The translations under genes and the position numbers were made by a program. From Candidatus Pantoea formicae (GTDB taxonomy: Bacteria > Pseudomonadota > Gammaproteobacteria > Enterobacterales > Enterobacteriaceae): 64,000 nucleotides of DNA. The stretch lies in the NCBI RefSeq assembly GCF_011752625.1, contig NZ_VWXD01000001.1, positions 1 to 64,000 on the forward strand, written 5' to 3'. Below are positions 30,767 through 38,634 of the stretch, piece by piece. A model generated the notes under the pieces. It was not told where the DNA came from. It was given only the letters and a program-made list of their open reading frames with translations, and did no database searches. Every line of letters begins with the position of its first letter. The first letter of the stretch is position 1.

Positions 30767-31093
30767 ATGGCACGCAGAACTCAATTCTCTGGTTCAGCTG
30801 CAGGTCGTCGCCGGGAACGCCGCGCAGGCCTTCAGAGCGAAGTCAGCAACAGTTCTGAAGTTCTTCACCGCCCTACTCCGAGCCGCGTTGTGTTGCAGTG
30901 CAAGCGCCACGTGACACCAAGCGTTAACCGCGCAGTCGACACCGAGACGGAGTATCACAAGCAGATTCTGGCGGGTGCGGCGGCATATGTTGAACATCGC
31001 ATCAGCAACAAATACCAGAAGGTCAGCAACGAAGCTGGGCGTCAGATTCACGCGGTGCAGAAGATGCGCGGTAAGTCGATTCCATTGGTTTGA
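30767..31093 (+). CDS. N: N-like early antitermination protein
   Basis: A 108-residue basic protein first in the pL operon, behind AGGAGGTATCT. Its N-terminus has the arginine-rich RNA-binding motif typical of N proteins (MARRTQFSGSAAGRRRERRA), which would bind the boxB hairpins found in nutL and nutR. The rest is presumably NusA/polymerase-binding and disordered. Sequence outside the motif is too variable to compare. Confidence 0.82.
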   Translation: MARRTQFSGSAAGRRRERRAGLQSEVSNSSEVLHRPTPSRVVLQCKRHVTPSVNRAVDTETEYHKQILAGAAAYVEHRISNKYQKVSNEAGRQIHAVQKMRGKSIPLV

Positions 31094-31150
31094 GGTGACA
31101 GAACTTAATTTTTAACCAGCGCGGTAATACCTTAAAAAGCAGGCACTATC

Positions 31151-31276
31151 TTACTTGCGCCGGCAGCGCTCAGAACACTTACGAACCTCATCCCAACACT
31201 TTTCCCATTTTTTACGCCAAGTAAATGGTCGGCCACACACTGTGCAAATTTTGGTTGGAAGTTCTTTTTTATTCAC
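31151..31276 (-). CDS. DUF2256 zinc-ribbon-like small protein
   Basis: A 41-residue protein starting at GTG 31276: [20 protein letters not shown], then CSERCRRK. These are the conserved Cys pairs of DUF2256. The GTG overlaps the preceding stop region. DUF2256 is usually chromosomal; finding it in a pL operon, on the opposite strand, is unusual. Likely a structural zinc protein of unknown role. Confidence 0.75.
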   Translation of the reverse strand: MNKKELPTKICTVCGRPFTWRKKWEKCWDEVRKCSERCRRK

Positions 31277-31532
31277 GGTGTTCCTTATTAGATTTGGCCT
31301 CAACAAGAATCAGCGGACATTTCCTCACTTTACAGGCCTGGGAATAAGCTAGTTCACACACATCGCAAATACTTCTTACTTCAGATTGATACTCGTACTC
31401 CATGTAATAACGAAAGTTGCCACCATTCGTATCTGTTCGCCAGAAACGGAGGGGTTCAAGTACTTCATCAAGCTGCCTGAAAGTCAGGCCTGTCGGGTTA
31501 TGAAAACCCACTCTTACGCGATATGTAGTCAT
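31269..31532 (-). CDS. Unknown Cys-containing protein coupled to DUF2256
   Basis: An 87-residue protein [20 protein letters not shown] with a C-terminal Cys cluster ([17 protein letters not shown]) that could hold a metal. The ATG at 31532 is chosen; the frame is open upstream to 31664 across a terminator. It overlaps the DUF2256 gene by 8 bases. No family recognised. Confidence 0.55.
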   Translation of the reverse strand: MTTYRVRVGFHNPTGLTFRQLDEVLEPLRFWRTDTNGGNFRYYMEYEYQSEVRSICDVCELAYSQACKVRKCPLILVEAKSNKEHRE

Positions 31533-31608
31533 GATTTGATAATCCCTAACCCACTGATTCGTTACAACCCGGTAATTAATCTCGCTGTGATAGGGATTTC
31601 CTAAATAC

Positions 31609-31634
31609 ACCCGCCTCTGTGCGGGTATTTTTTT
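31609..31634 (+). terminator. tL-type terminator in the left operon
   Basis: ACCCGC (31609-31614) pairs with GCGGGT (31621-31626), loop CTCTGT, followed by A and seven T. N-modified polymerase should pass it. Confidence 0.75.
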
Positions 31635-31651
31635 GCCCGCAGGAGAAGGAA

Positions 31652-32608
31652 ATGAGTGAAACAACGGATTTAGCAGTACTGGAAGTTAAGCCTGAACAGG
31701 CACCGACGCTGTATGTGCCAAACGGCCTAAACGCTTATCTCGATGAGATTCGCAACTCAGTGAATGAAGTGCCAGACCTGAGCACGGATAAAGGCCGTAA
31801 ACGCATCGCTTCACTGGCGGCGCAGGTATCGCGCAGTAAGACCGCCATCGAAAAGCCCGGTCGCGATTACCTGAAGCGCCTTAAAGAGTTGCCGAAGGAA
31901 GTCGAGGCAGAACTGCGCCGCTTCGTGTCCGAGTGCGATGCCATCCGCGATGAAACCCGCCGCCCGCTCACCGAGTGGGAGCAGGCTGAAGATGAACGCA
32001 AGCAGGCCTTGCAGCAGCGCCTGGCTGATCTCCGTGCGCTGGCCGATGTAATTGACGATGCCGGTAATTACCTGCCATCCACAGATATTCAGGCGCGCCT
32101 CTGCGAAGCCAAAGCGGTGACACTGGACGACACTTGGCAGGAAATCGCCACCGAAGCGGGTGTGGCGAAGGATGCCACGGTGCAGAAGCTGGAAGCCGCG
32201 GTAATCGTTGCCAAGCAGCGTGAAGATCAGGCCGCCGAACTCGAACGCCTCCGCAAAGAAGCGGAAGAGAAAGCGCGCCGCGGTCATGAAGAGAAGCTGA
32301 AGCAGGAAGCCGCCGAATCTGCCCGCCGTGAAGCCGAACAGAAAGCGCAGGTTGAGCGCGAGAAGCAGGCGGCAATCGCTGAAGAGCAGCGCAAAGCTAA
32401 AGCTGCGGAAGATGCCCGCCTGGCTGAAGTGAAACGTGTGGTTGATGAAAATGCAAAGCGCGCTGCCAATGAAGTGCACCGAAAAGCAGTCGGTACTGCC
32501 GTTGTGAATGCACTGATTGCTAACGCTGGCCTTTCGCGTGAAGACGCTATCGCCACTCTGGTAGCGCTTAAAGACGGCCTGATTCCCCACACCACCATCA
32601 ATTACTGA
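31652..32608 (+). CDS. TolA-like coiled-coil phage protein
   Basis: A 318-residue protein MSETTDLAVLEVKPEQAPTL with a very long charged coiled coil (about 185-285, Ala/Glu/Lys/Arg rich) between small helical ends. Such proteins in left operons are often labelled TolA-like but have no membrane anchor here. AGGAGAAGG precedes the ATG. It may work with the RecET genes downstream; role unknown. Confidence 0.72.
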   Translation: MSETTDLAVLEVKPEQAPTLYVPNGLNAYLDEIRNSVNEVPDLSTDKGRKRIASLAAQVSRSKTAIEKPGRDYLKRLKELPKEVEAELRRFVSECDAIRDETRRPLTEWEQAEDERKQALQQRLADLRALADVIDDAGNYLPSTDIQARLCEAKAVTLDDTWQEIATEAGVAKDATVQKLEAAVIVAKQREDQAAELERLRKEAEEKARRGHEEKLKQEAAESARREAEQKAQVEREKQAAIAEEQRKAKAAEDARLAEVKRVVDENAKRAANEVHRKAVGTAVVNALIANAGLSREDAIATLVALKDGLIPHTTINY

Positions 32609-32640
32609 TCACCCCACTTAACCAACATCAGGAGTTACCC

Positions 32641-32820
32641 ATGCAATTTGCAACTGCTGGGGCTGCCCACATGGGTAGCTCCCCAATGAACACGCCTGTA
32701 ACCAACCAGTTTTCTTTCAAATTATCCGGTGCGGACGTTATGCACTGGCAACCTAAAAGCCGCTTACAGCAGCTGTGGGAGCGTTTGGTTGAGGTCATCA
32801 CTCAGGATGGCAACCCATGA
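32641..32820 (+). CDS. Small left-operon protein (59 residues)
   Basis: MQFATAGAAHMGSSPMNTPV... behind AGGAGTTACCC, ending in an ATGA overlap with the next gene. Sequence has DVMHWQPKSRLQQLWERLVE, likely helical. Unknown function; conserved gene coupling supports it. Confidence 0.62.
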   Translation: MQFATAGAAHMGSSPMNTPVTNQFSFKLSGADVMHWQPKSRLQQLWERLVEVITQDGNP

Positions 32821-32960
32821 CAGAGCAGCAGAAAGCCGAGCAATACCAGAAGCAACAGGAAAAGTGGGATCGACAGCGCGCTGATCTGCTTAAACGCTCC
32901 AATGGCTTTACGTTCATCAACGCATTTTTGCAGCGCCTGATCATGGGAGAACGCAAATGA
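32817..32960 (+). CDS. Small left-operon protein (47 residues)
   Basis: A 47-residue charged helical peptide, MTEQQKAEQYQKQQEKWDRQ, with ATGA overlaps at both ends (32817-32820 and 32957-32960). Function unknown. Confidence 0.58.
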   Translation: MTEQQKAEQYQKQQEKWDRQRADLLKRSNGFTFINAFLQRLIMGERK

Positions 32961-33274
32961 AATTCCGCCTGCACGACAAGGACGGCAAAGAGGTTCAGGC
33001 CATTGCAGACAGCCTGCCTGATGACGAGCTGCAGATCATCGCAGCCCGCGTTGACAGCATTCTGGGTCAGCGGCACATGAGCCCGATCGTTGCTCCAGCC
33101 TGCGCTTACCTGCTTCGCCATTTCGATCACGAAGCCATGGGCATGTTCGACATGGATGATGAGTTGGAGATAGCCGCTGACGCATTCATGCGCGACATGA
33201 TGATCACCGCCGCGAAGCGCGAGCGGGCGATTGAAATCTGGAAACACAAACACAGTTACGATGAGGTGGCGTGA
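32957..33274 (+). CDS. Left-operon protein of unknown function
   Basis: A 105-residue mostly helical protein MKFRLHDKDGKEVQAIADSL. It overlaps the previous gene and ends one codon inside the RecE-like start. Probably part of the recombination module by position only. Confidence 0.6.
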   Translation: MKFRLHDKDGKEVQAIADSLPDDELQIIAARVDSILGQRHMSPIVAPACAYLLRHFDHEAMGMFDMDDELEIAADAFMRDMMITAAKRERAIEIWKHKHSYDEVA

Positions 33275-34092
33275 TGGAGCCTGGCATTTATTTCGACATT
33301 AGCAATGAGGCGTATCACCACGGCGCCGGCATCAGTAAATCACAGCTGGATGACATTGCGATCAACCCGGCCATTTTCCAGTGGCGCAAGGAGGCGCCTG
33401 AAGATGAAGAGAAGAAATCGGCGCTCGATATGGGAACCGCGCTTCACTGCCTGCTGCTGGAACCGGCAGAGTTCGACAAGAGATTCATCGTGGCGCCAGA
33501 GTTCAACCGCCGTACCAATGAGGGAAAGGCGAACGAAAAGGCTTTTCTCAAGGACTGCTCAGGATTGGGCATGACTGTCATGGACGCCGAAGAGGGGCGT
33601 AAACTGAAACTGATGCGCGCCAGCGCCCTCGCCCACCCCGCCGCCCGCTGGCTACTCGAAGCGGAAGGCCATCAGGAAGCGTCAATTTACTGGAATGATG
33701 AACAAACCGGAGAGCTATGCCGTATCCGCCCGGATAAATTCCTGACCGGCCAGCCGGTGATCGTCGACGTGAAGAAAGTGGCCGACATGAGCCGCTTTGC
33801 CCGCCACGTTGAAGAGTTTCGCTATCACGTTCAGGACGCCTACTACCGCGAAGGCTACAGCAAACATTTCGGCGAATATCCCATGTTCGTTTTTATCGCC
33901 GTCAGCGAGTCGATTGACTGCGGCCGGTACCCGGTGCGGGTGTTCCAGCTCGGTGAGGATGACGTAGCTGTAGGTTATGGCCTGTTCCGCCGTGACCTGA
34001 CCGCCTACCACGAATGCATGCAGTCCGGTAACTGGGGCGGCATTGAAGAAATCACGCGCCCTGAGTGGGCTAAGAGAAAGGATTACGCATGA
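33274..34092 (+). CDS. recE: RecE-like exonuclease (PD-(D/E)XK)
   Basis: A 272-residue 5'-3' double-strand exonuclease of the RecE C-terminal/Exo VIII type: YFDISNEAYHHGAGISKSQL, then RPDKFL and VIVDVKK (catalytic Asp and Lys). It is short because it lacks the large N-terminal extension of Rac RecE. I use ATG 33274, sharing TGATG with the preceding stop; a GTG just upstream is possible. It overlaps recT, its annealing partner. Confidence 0.88.
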   Translation: MEPGIYFDISNEAYHHGAGISKSQLDDIAINPAIFQWRKEAPEDEEKKSALDMGTALHCLLLEPAEFDKRFIVAPEFNRRTNEGKANEKAFLKDCSGLGMTVMDAEEGRKLKLMRASALAHPAARWLLEAEGHQEASIYWNDEQTGELCRIRPDKFLTGQPVIVDVKKVADMSRFARHVEEFRYHVQDAYYREGYSKHFGEYPMFVFIAVSESIDCGRYPVRVFQLGEDDVAVGYGLFRRDLTAYHECMQSGNWGGIEEITRPEWAKRKDYA

Positions 34093-34988
34093 GCAACGAA
34101 CTGACGCAGTCACCAGTCAATGAGGCTGATACTAAGGCAGCCATCTTTAGCCCGAGCGGCCTGCAGAAGTTACAGGCGTTTGCCAATGTGATGGCCGAAG
34201 GCCGCGCAACGGTGCCGGGGCATCTGGCCGGGAAGCCTGCTGACTGTCTGGCGATCGCCCTGCAGGCGGCGCAGTGGGGAATGAACCCTTACGCAGTGGC
34301 GCAGAAAACGCATCTGGTCAACGGAACGCTGGGTTATGAAGCTCAGCTGGTTAACGCGGTGATCACCAGCTCAACCGCCGTTCAGGGCCGTTTCAAATAC
34401 GAATACGGCGGCGACTGGGAGAAGTTTAAGCCAGGTGCAGCGAACGCATCCAATGAGCGCGGCCTGTTTGTGCGTGTCGGCGCGGTGCTGCGAGGTGAAA
34501 CGGAAATCACATGGGGCGAACCATTGTTCATGGAGTACGTCACCACGCGTAACTCCCCACTCTGGAAAACGGCACCAAAGCAGCAGCTGGCTTATCTGGC
34601 CGTCAAATACTGGGCGCGCCTGTACTGCCCTGATGTGATTCTTGGTGTGTACACGCCAGACGAATTTGAGCCTCAGCAGCGCGCAGAGCGCGATGTCACC
34701 CCGGCGCGCAGCCGTGCCGACCTGAACAACCTGATCAACAACAAGCCAGAAACACAGCAGCCTGAGCGCGAAATTAACCCGGCGACGAGCACTAATGATG
34801 CACCGCGCACGCCGGATCAGCTGCTGGCCGATTTTACCGAAGCTTCAGCCAATGCTGATTCAGTTTCGAGTCTCGACCGCTTCTACAAATATGCGGCAAA
34901 GGTGCTGGCTGACAACGCCGGACACCTCGAGAAAGCCACTGATGTTTATTTGATCCGCAAAGCGGAGCTGGATGAAGCGGGAGCGTAG
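34089..34988 (+). CDS. recT: RecT-family single-strand annealing protein
   Basis: A 299-residue RecT: ADCLAIALQAAQWGMNPYAV, QKTHLVNGTLGYEAQLVNAV and WKTAPKQQLAYLAVKYWARL are the family landmarks. The C-terminal 100 residues are variable. It overlaps recE by 4 bases. It anneals the single strands made by RecE during phage recombination. Confidence 0.92.
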   Translation: MSNELTQSPVNEADTKAAIFSPSGLQKLQAFANVMAEGRATVPGHLAGKPADCLAIALQAAQWGMNPYAVAQKTHLVNGTLGYEAQLVNAVITSSTAVQGRFKYEYGGDWEKFKPGAANASNERGLFVRVGAVLRGETEITWGEPLFMEYVTTRNSPLWKTAPKQQLAYLAVKYWARLYCPDVILGVYTPDEFEPQQRAERDVTPARSRADLNNLINNKPETQQPEREINPATSTNDAPRTPDQLLADFTEASANADSVSSLDRFYKYAAKVLADNAGHLEKATDVYLIRKAELDEAGA

Positions 34989-34990
34989 CC

Positions 34991-35386
34991 ATGCGCAAAC
35001 TTGCACAGTACCGGCGCAACGCTGCGCCCAATAGCGGCTTCAAGGAGCGAGCCGTTTGGCAGTTAAGCAAGGGACCGATGACAGGGCGAGAATTAAGCGC
35101 CCTTTTTCATATGACGCTCGGTCAATTCAACAGCATCATGCGCGGCTGCCTGCGTGGTGAAACGGCGGTGATTACCGCTACTGACCCGGTGCCGGTAGAT
35201 GGATGCACCGACTTCACTTACACGCTGGTCAGCACAAAGCGCATCACTCACAAGAACCCGAAGGCGATCGTCGTTTCGTGGCGCGCTTTCGGCATGGCTA
35301 CCAATGACAGCCAGCGCATAAACACAGAGGCGGCACAGCGCCGCGCCAGATTAATCAAGGCTGGCCTGTGGCCGGTTGGCGAATAA
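34991..35386 (+). CDS. Phage protein with possible helix-turn-helix
   Basis: A 131-residue basic protein 2 bases after recT. The segment KGPMTGRELSALFHMTLGQF may be a winged helix. The C-terminus holds QRRARLIKAGLWPV. It could bind DNA during recombination or regulation; function unknown. Confidence 0.6.
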   Translation: MRKLAQYRRNAAPNSGFKERAVWQLSKGPMTGRELSALFHMTLGQFNSIMRGCLRGETAVITATDPVPVDGCTDFTYTLVSTKRITHKNPKAIVVSWRAFGMATNDSQRINTEAAQRRARLIKAGLWPVGE

Positions 35387-35397
35387 GGGGAAGGTAA

Positions 35398-35691
35398 ATG
35401 GCAGGAATTAAGCGTTACGACGAAGGCGGATATGGATTAAGCAACATGGAAGAGGCCGCCGATGGTTCATGGGTGGACTATGACAGCCACTTAATGGTCG
35501 TGATGGGCCAAGAGCAAATGCTCAATGACAAGATTTCTGAATTGCAGAAAAAGCTAGATACTATGCGTGCTGATTTTGTAGATGAGGCAATCACAGCACT
35601 TACTGAATCCGGAGCTCAGAGTTTTGGTGACTGCATTGTCGCGTTAAACCAACTCCGCGCCGATGCAGATAAAGGTGGCAGCGATGACTGA
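35398..35691 (+). CDS. Left-operon protein of unknown function
   Basis: A 97-residue acidic protein MAGIKRYDEGGYGLSNMEEA with a coiled-coil middle (EQMLNDKISELQKKLDTM) and GGGGAAGG before the ATG. It resembles short proteins common in enterobacterial left operons. Confidence 0.6.
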   Translation: MAGIKRYDEGGYGLSNMEEAADGSWVDYDSHLMVVMGQEQMLNDKISELQKKLDTMRADFVDEAITALTESGAQSFGDCIVALNQLRADADKGGSDD

Positions 35692-36046
35692 GCATGAGTT
35701 TTACCGTTCAGACTGGATGACAGAAGACCAGTTCTATTGCTTCCAGATGCTTTGTGATGTCATGGGCGGCGGCAATCATCTATGCGGCGTGGTTAAGCCA
35801 CATTCGCGTGGCATAGAGTTGAATACCCGACATTTTTACGCAGCAACATACGATTTCGACCAACTTACCAAAGCCGTTATATTGGCTCACGACCGCTGCA
35901 TCCGGTTCGAAATTTGCCCATCGGGTCCCGGTATGATCAAGATTGTTCTCTTCAGGCGTCAGCGTGAAGGCAGAATGTTCGAGCGTCATCCCACGATTGA
36001 GGAAGCCATCACCAGTCACCGTAAGCCCACCGATAGCACCACTTGA
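35684..36046 (+). CDS. Left-operon protein of unknown function
   Basis: A 120-residue protein MTEHEFYRSDWMTEDQFYCF, overlapping its neighbour by 8 bases; the start at 35684 is chosen because of this coupling. It has aromatic residues early and an alpha/beta pattern. Unknown function. Confidence 0.58.
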   Translation: MTEHEFYRSDWMTEDQFYCFQMLCDVMGGGNHLCGVVKPHSRGIELNTRHFYAATYDFDQLTKAVILAHDRCIRFEICPSGPGMIKIVLFRRQREGRMFERHPTIEEAITSHRKPTDSTT

Positions 36047-36096
36047 GAGATAACAGCTTTAGCGGTAAAACATTGTGACTAACAGCGGAGGTTAAA

Positions 36097-36330
36097 ATGT
36101 ATAGATATCTCATTATTTATCCGGACCGATACGAGATTCATCAGTCAGAAATGATTTACCATCAAAGGCAAATTGTTGAAATTAATGGTTCTAATTACAT
36201 ATCTGAACTTTATCACCTTGATGATAATGGACCCTACGGTGTGCTAATAAGACAATTTGATCCTGTTAACCATCCACGGATTAGGGAAGTAATTCGCCAA
36301 GCTGACATTCCAGCCCTACCACAAAATTAA
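36097..36330 (+). CDS. Small left-operon protein
   Basis: A 77-residue protein MYRYLIIYPDRYEIHQSEMI with a strand-rich start; GCGGAGG lies 7 bases before the ATG. Its DNA is AT-richer than the flanking recombination genes. Function unknown. Confidence 0.55.
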   Translation: MYRYLIIYPDRYEIHQSEMIYHQRQIVEINGSNYISELYHLDDNGPYGVLIRQFDPVNHPRIREVIRQADIPALPQN

Positions 36331-36340
36331 TTGTCGGCCC

Positions 36341-36580
36341 ATGTCACATAACTTAGCAGCACGCAGCAGAGAAGAGCGCGACAAGATAAACGTGGATTTA
36401 GCCGCGTCAGGCGTTGCGTTTAAAGAGCGCATGAACCTGCCAGTTATCGCTATGGAAGTGGAGATGCAGCAGCCGGAATCGTTGCGCGAATACTTCAAAG
36501 AGCGCCTGCAGCATTACAGGAATGTCGCGTTGCAGTTTCCACGCGGCAGTGATCCTGTTTATCAGAAGGAGGAAAAATGA
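36341..36580 (+). CDS. Small left-operon protein
   Basis: A 79-residue helical protein MSHNLAARSREERDKINVDL, ending in ATGA overlap with the membrane gene at 36577. Typical of lambdoid left operons; unknown role. Confidence 0.6.
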   Translation: MSHNLAARSREERDKINVDLAASGVAFKERMNLPVIAMEVEMQQPESLREYFKERLQHYRNVALQFPRGSDPVYQKEEK

Positions 36581-37215
36581 CGCCATGGGGACCAATAATC
36601 GCCGCTATGATTGCAGGGTTTATTGCTTTTATAGGGATGATAATAACCAAAGAAAACAAAGTCTCTGAATTTAGGCAGGCTTGGATAATTGAATTTCGTG
36701 AAGAGGTATCATACTTAATTGAGGCATATAAGAAATGGGTAATTAATGAAAAACATTATTCAAATATTCTTGTTATTAAGCAAGGCACTCTAACCAGTGA
36801 AATTCAAATAAAAAATTTCATAGAAAGGTCTCGCCAGGTTATGGAGATTGAAAGTCAATCTGTAGGTGAGATTGAGAGGTACATTGGAAGAGTAAAGCTG
36901 CGCTTGAATTCAGATCCTACCAGAAGAAGCAAATATGAAACAGAAGTTGAAAAGCTTCTCGATAAGATTCTGATAACAAAGGATATTGATGAGTCACTAA
37001 AACTATCCAATGAAATTTATCACAATACATCCTGCATATTAAGTACAGAGTGGAAGGTTGTAAAGAAGGGTGAATTATCCTATGTGCAAGCTAAAAAATT
37101 CATATTAGCATTAGCTGTCTTTATTTCATTAATAGGGATTTTGAGTTTATGCTTCCATCTAGAGGACGCAATGAAATGGTTAATGAACTCCCCTCCATCA
37201 TTGTCAATTGATTAG
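36577..37215 (+). CDS. Membrane protein with large cytoplasmic coiled coil, candidate moron
   Basis: A 212-residue protein with an N-terminal helix (about 5-24, PIIAAMIAGFIAFIGMIITK) and a C-terminal helix (about 172-193, FILALAVFISLIGILSLCF), with a charged helical region between. Its DNA is clearly AT-rich and followed by a terminator, unlike its neighbours, so it looks newly acquired. A role in exclusion or host membrane change is inference only. Confidence 0.65.
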   Translation: MTPWGPIIAAMIAGFIAFIGMIITKENKVSEFRQAWIIEFREEVSYLIEAYKKWVINEKHYSNILVIKQGTLTSEIQIKNFIERSRQVMEIESQSVGEIERYIGRVKLRLNSDPTRRSKYETEVEKLLDKILITKDIDESLKLSNEIYHNTSCILSTEWKVVKKGELSYVQAKKFILALAVFISLIGILSLCFHLEDAMKWLMNSPPSLSID

Positions 37216-37227
37216 TCAAAAATACTA

Positions 37228-37252
37228 AAACCTGCCTTAGCAGGTTTTTTTA
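37228..37252 (+). terminator. Terminator after the membrane gene
   Basis: ACCTGC and GCAGGT pair around CTTA, followed by seven T. N-antitermination would be needed for xis and int from pL. Confidence 0.8.
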
Positions 37253-37274
37253 TGCCCAAATTCTGGAGAAACCT

Positions 37275-37553
37275 ATGCAAATCGACATCGGCGACAAATA
37301 CGTCCTGACCGCTGACCAGTATCAGTACATCGTTCAGGAGAAGAAGACAGTCAAGGAAGGCAAGAACGCTGGCAGTGAATACCTGTCACTCGTCGGCTAT
37401 TACCCAAAACTCAGCCAGGCGATTACCGGCCTGATTCATCTGGATGTGCAACTGTCAGATGTGCAGACATTGCAAGCTATGGAGCAACATATCAACCGCG
37501 TGGCGCTGCAGTGTGAAAAGGCATTAAACCATGTCGCTGAAACAAGTAATTAG
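37275..37553 (+). CDS. DUF5405-like phage protein
   Basis: A 92-residue protein MQIDIGDKYVLTADQYQYIV which fits the DUF5405 family of enterobacterial phages. GGAGAAACCT precedes the start. Function unknown; its 3' end overlaps the next gene by 23 bases. Confidence 0.68.
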   Translation: MQIDIGDKYVLTADQYQYIVQEKKTVKEGKNAGSEYLSLVGYYPKLSQAITGLIHLDVQLSDVQTLQAMEQHINRVALQCEKALNHVAETSN

Positions 37554-37770
37554 AGGCGACAAAGAGCCTGCCCATCTCGTCGTCGCACATCGCGCACTGG
37601 AAGCGCATAAAGCCAGGTATGGCGAGGGCAACAAGAATCACCCAATCCTCTATTCAATTTCTTATCGCAATAAGCACTATCAGGTCGAAGTGACAACGCG
37701 GCGCGTAACGATGGCGGCGAACATAATCACCGGAGCCCGTAGTTTGGGTTGTGTGCACCACACGGCCTAA
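37531..37770 (+). CDS. Left-operon protein of unknown function
   Basis: A 79-residue protein MSLKQVIRGDKEPAHLVVAH with AAAAGG upstream of the ATG inside the previous gene. C-terminal strand pattern YSISYRNKHYQVEVTTRRV. Unknown. Confidence 0.55.
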   Translation: MSLKQVIRGDKEPAHLVVAHRALEAHKARYGEGNKNHPILYSISYRNKHYQVEVTTRRVTMAANIITGARSLGCVHHTA

Positions 37771-37817
37771 CCCCCCTACCCAATTAACCTTTATCGCGCT
37801 CTGCGTGAGGAGTTGTT

Positions 37818-38176
37818 ATGTCTGACGCACCTTCAGCTTTTCGGCAGGTAACACGCACTGCGCGGAAAGTGCATAAGTGCTGTGAGTGCCGGCGGCAGAT
37901 TGTCGTCGGTGAAAAGTATGTCTACTCATCAGGAATCTGGAGTGGTGACCCATCTGACTTTAAACAGTGCGCCTTATGCAACCAGGCGTTCGAAGAAGCC
38001 ACGGGTAGATCTGACACCGACGAGTACCCGCTTTTTTTTCTCAGTTGAGCGAATGGATGGGGAATTATTTTTTCCATCAGGGTGACTACGAGGATTCAGT
38101 GAAGTCCATTGCAAGGGACCTGCATATGACTACCGAGCAGATTAAGTATGTGCTCAATGGCCTATTCACATCATGA
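37818..38176 (+). CDS. Zinc-finger-like phage protein with frameshift at a T run
   Basis: The first frame (37818-38048) gives 76 residues with paired cysteines KCCECRRQIVVGEKY and CALCNQAF. The frame then stops, but re-reading one base at the T8 run (about 38034-38041) continues as SQLSEWMGNYFFHQGD... to a stop at 38176, a helical C-terminus that looks native and leads into the next gene by ATGA. Either one T was lost from the run, breaking the gene, or a -1 ribosomal shift makes a long form. Confidence 0.62.
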
Positions 38177-38277
38177 CCACCACCTGCGACGAACCCATAA
38201 CGCTTGGCGACCTGCTTCAATGGGTTGCCCTGATTGCCTTAATCATCATCGCCTGGCTATGGCCTGAACCTAAGTAA
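38173..38277 (+). CDS. Small single-helix peptide (34 residues)
   Basis: MTTTCDEPITLGDLLQWVAL... one transmembrane helix (about 14-30), overlapping the second frame of the previous gene as ATGA. That overlap supports the frameshifted frame being the original one. Unknown function. Confidence 0.5.
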   Translation: MTTTCDEPITLGDLLQWVALIALIIIAWLWPEPK

Positions 38278-38345
38278 TGTTGCCATATAGCCACATCCCA
38301 CCCGATTACCCTATTTGTTGTCATATACCAACATCCGGAGAGCCA

Positions 38346-38579
38346 ATGGAAAACGTGATCCAAATTGTGCCCAATAAATGGGTGACAGAAAAATTGCTCA
38401 TTGCATTAACTGGGCTGAAGCCGGGAACAATAGAGCGCGCCAGAAAAAAAGCCTGGCTAATGGGGCGTGAATACAAGCATATCTCGCCAGAGAACGAGCC
38501 ACGCCATAACAGCGAGTGCATGTATAACCGCAAGGCGATTGACGCCTGGATTGCCGGACAAAAGCATCCAGCATCGTGA
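38346..38579 (+). CDS. xis: Excisionase (Xis, DUF1233-like)
   Basis: A 77-residue basic protein directly before int, MENVIQIVPNKWVTEKLLIA, with the winged-helix pattern of DUF1233 excisionases (RARKKAWLMGREYKHISPE and YNRKAIDAWIAGQ). CCGGAGAGCCA stands before the ATG at 38346. It bends att DNA and directs Int to excision. Confidence 0.85.
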   Translation: MENVIQIVPNKWVTEKLLIALTGLKPGTIERARKKAWLMGREYKHISPENEPRHNSECMYNRKAIDAWIAGQKHPAS

Positions 38580-38634
38580 CCAACGAAAGGGAAATAGTTA
38601 TGCTGGCGCTGCTCCTGGACGCCGGGAGGGATAA

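Noticed and set aside
30601-30858. 85-residue open frame over the N leader
   Set aside because: It covers nutL boxA and boxB, has no ribosome site and overlaps the convincing N gene in another frame.
31811-32590. 259-residue minus-strand frame
   Set aside because: Antisense shadow of the long GC-rich coiled-coil gene; its sequence looks random and Phe-rich.
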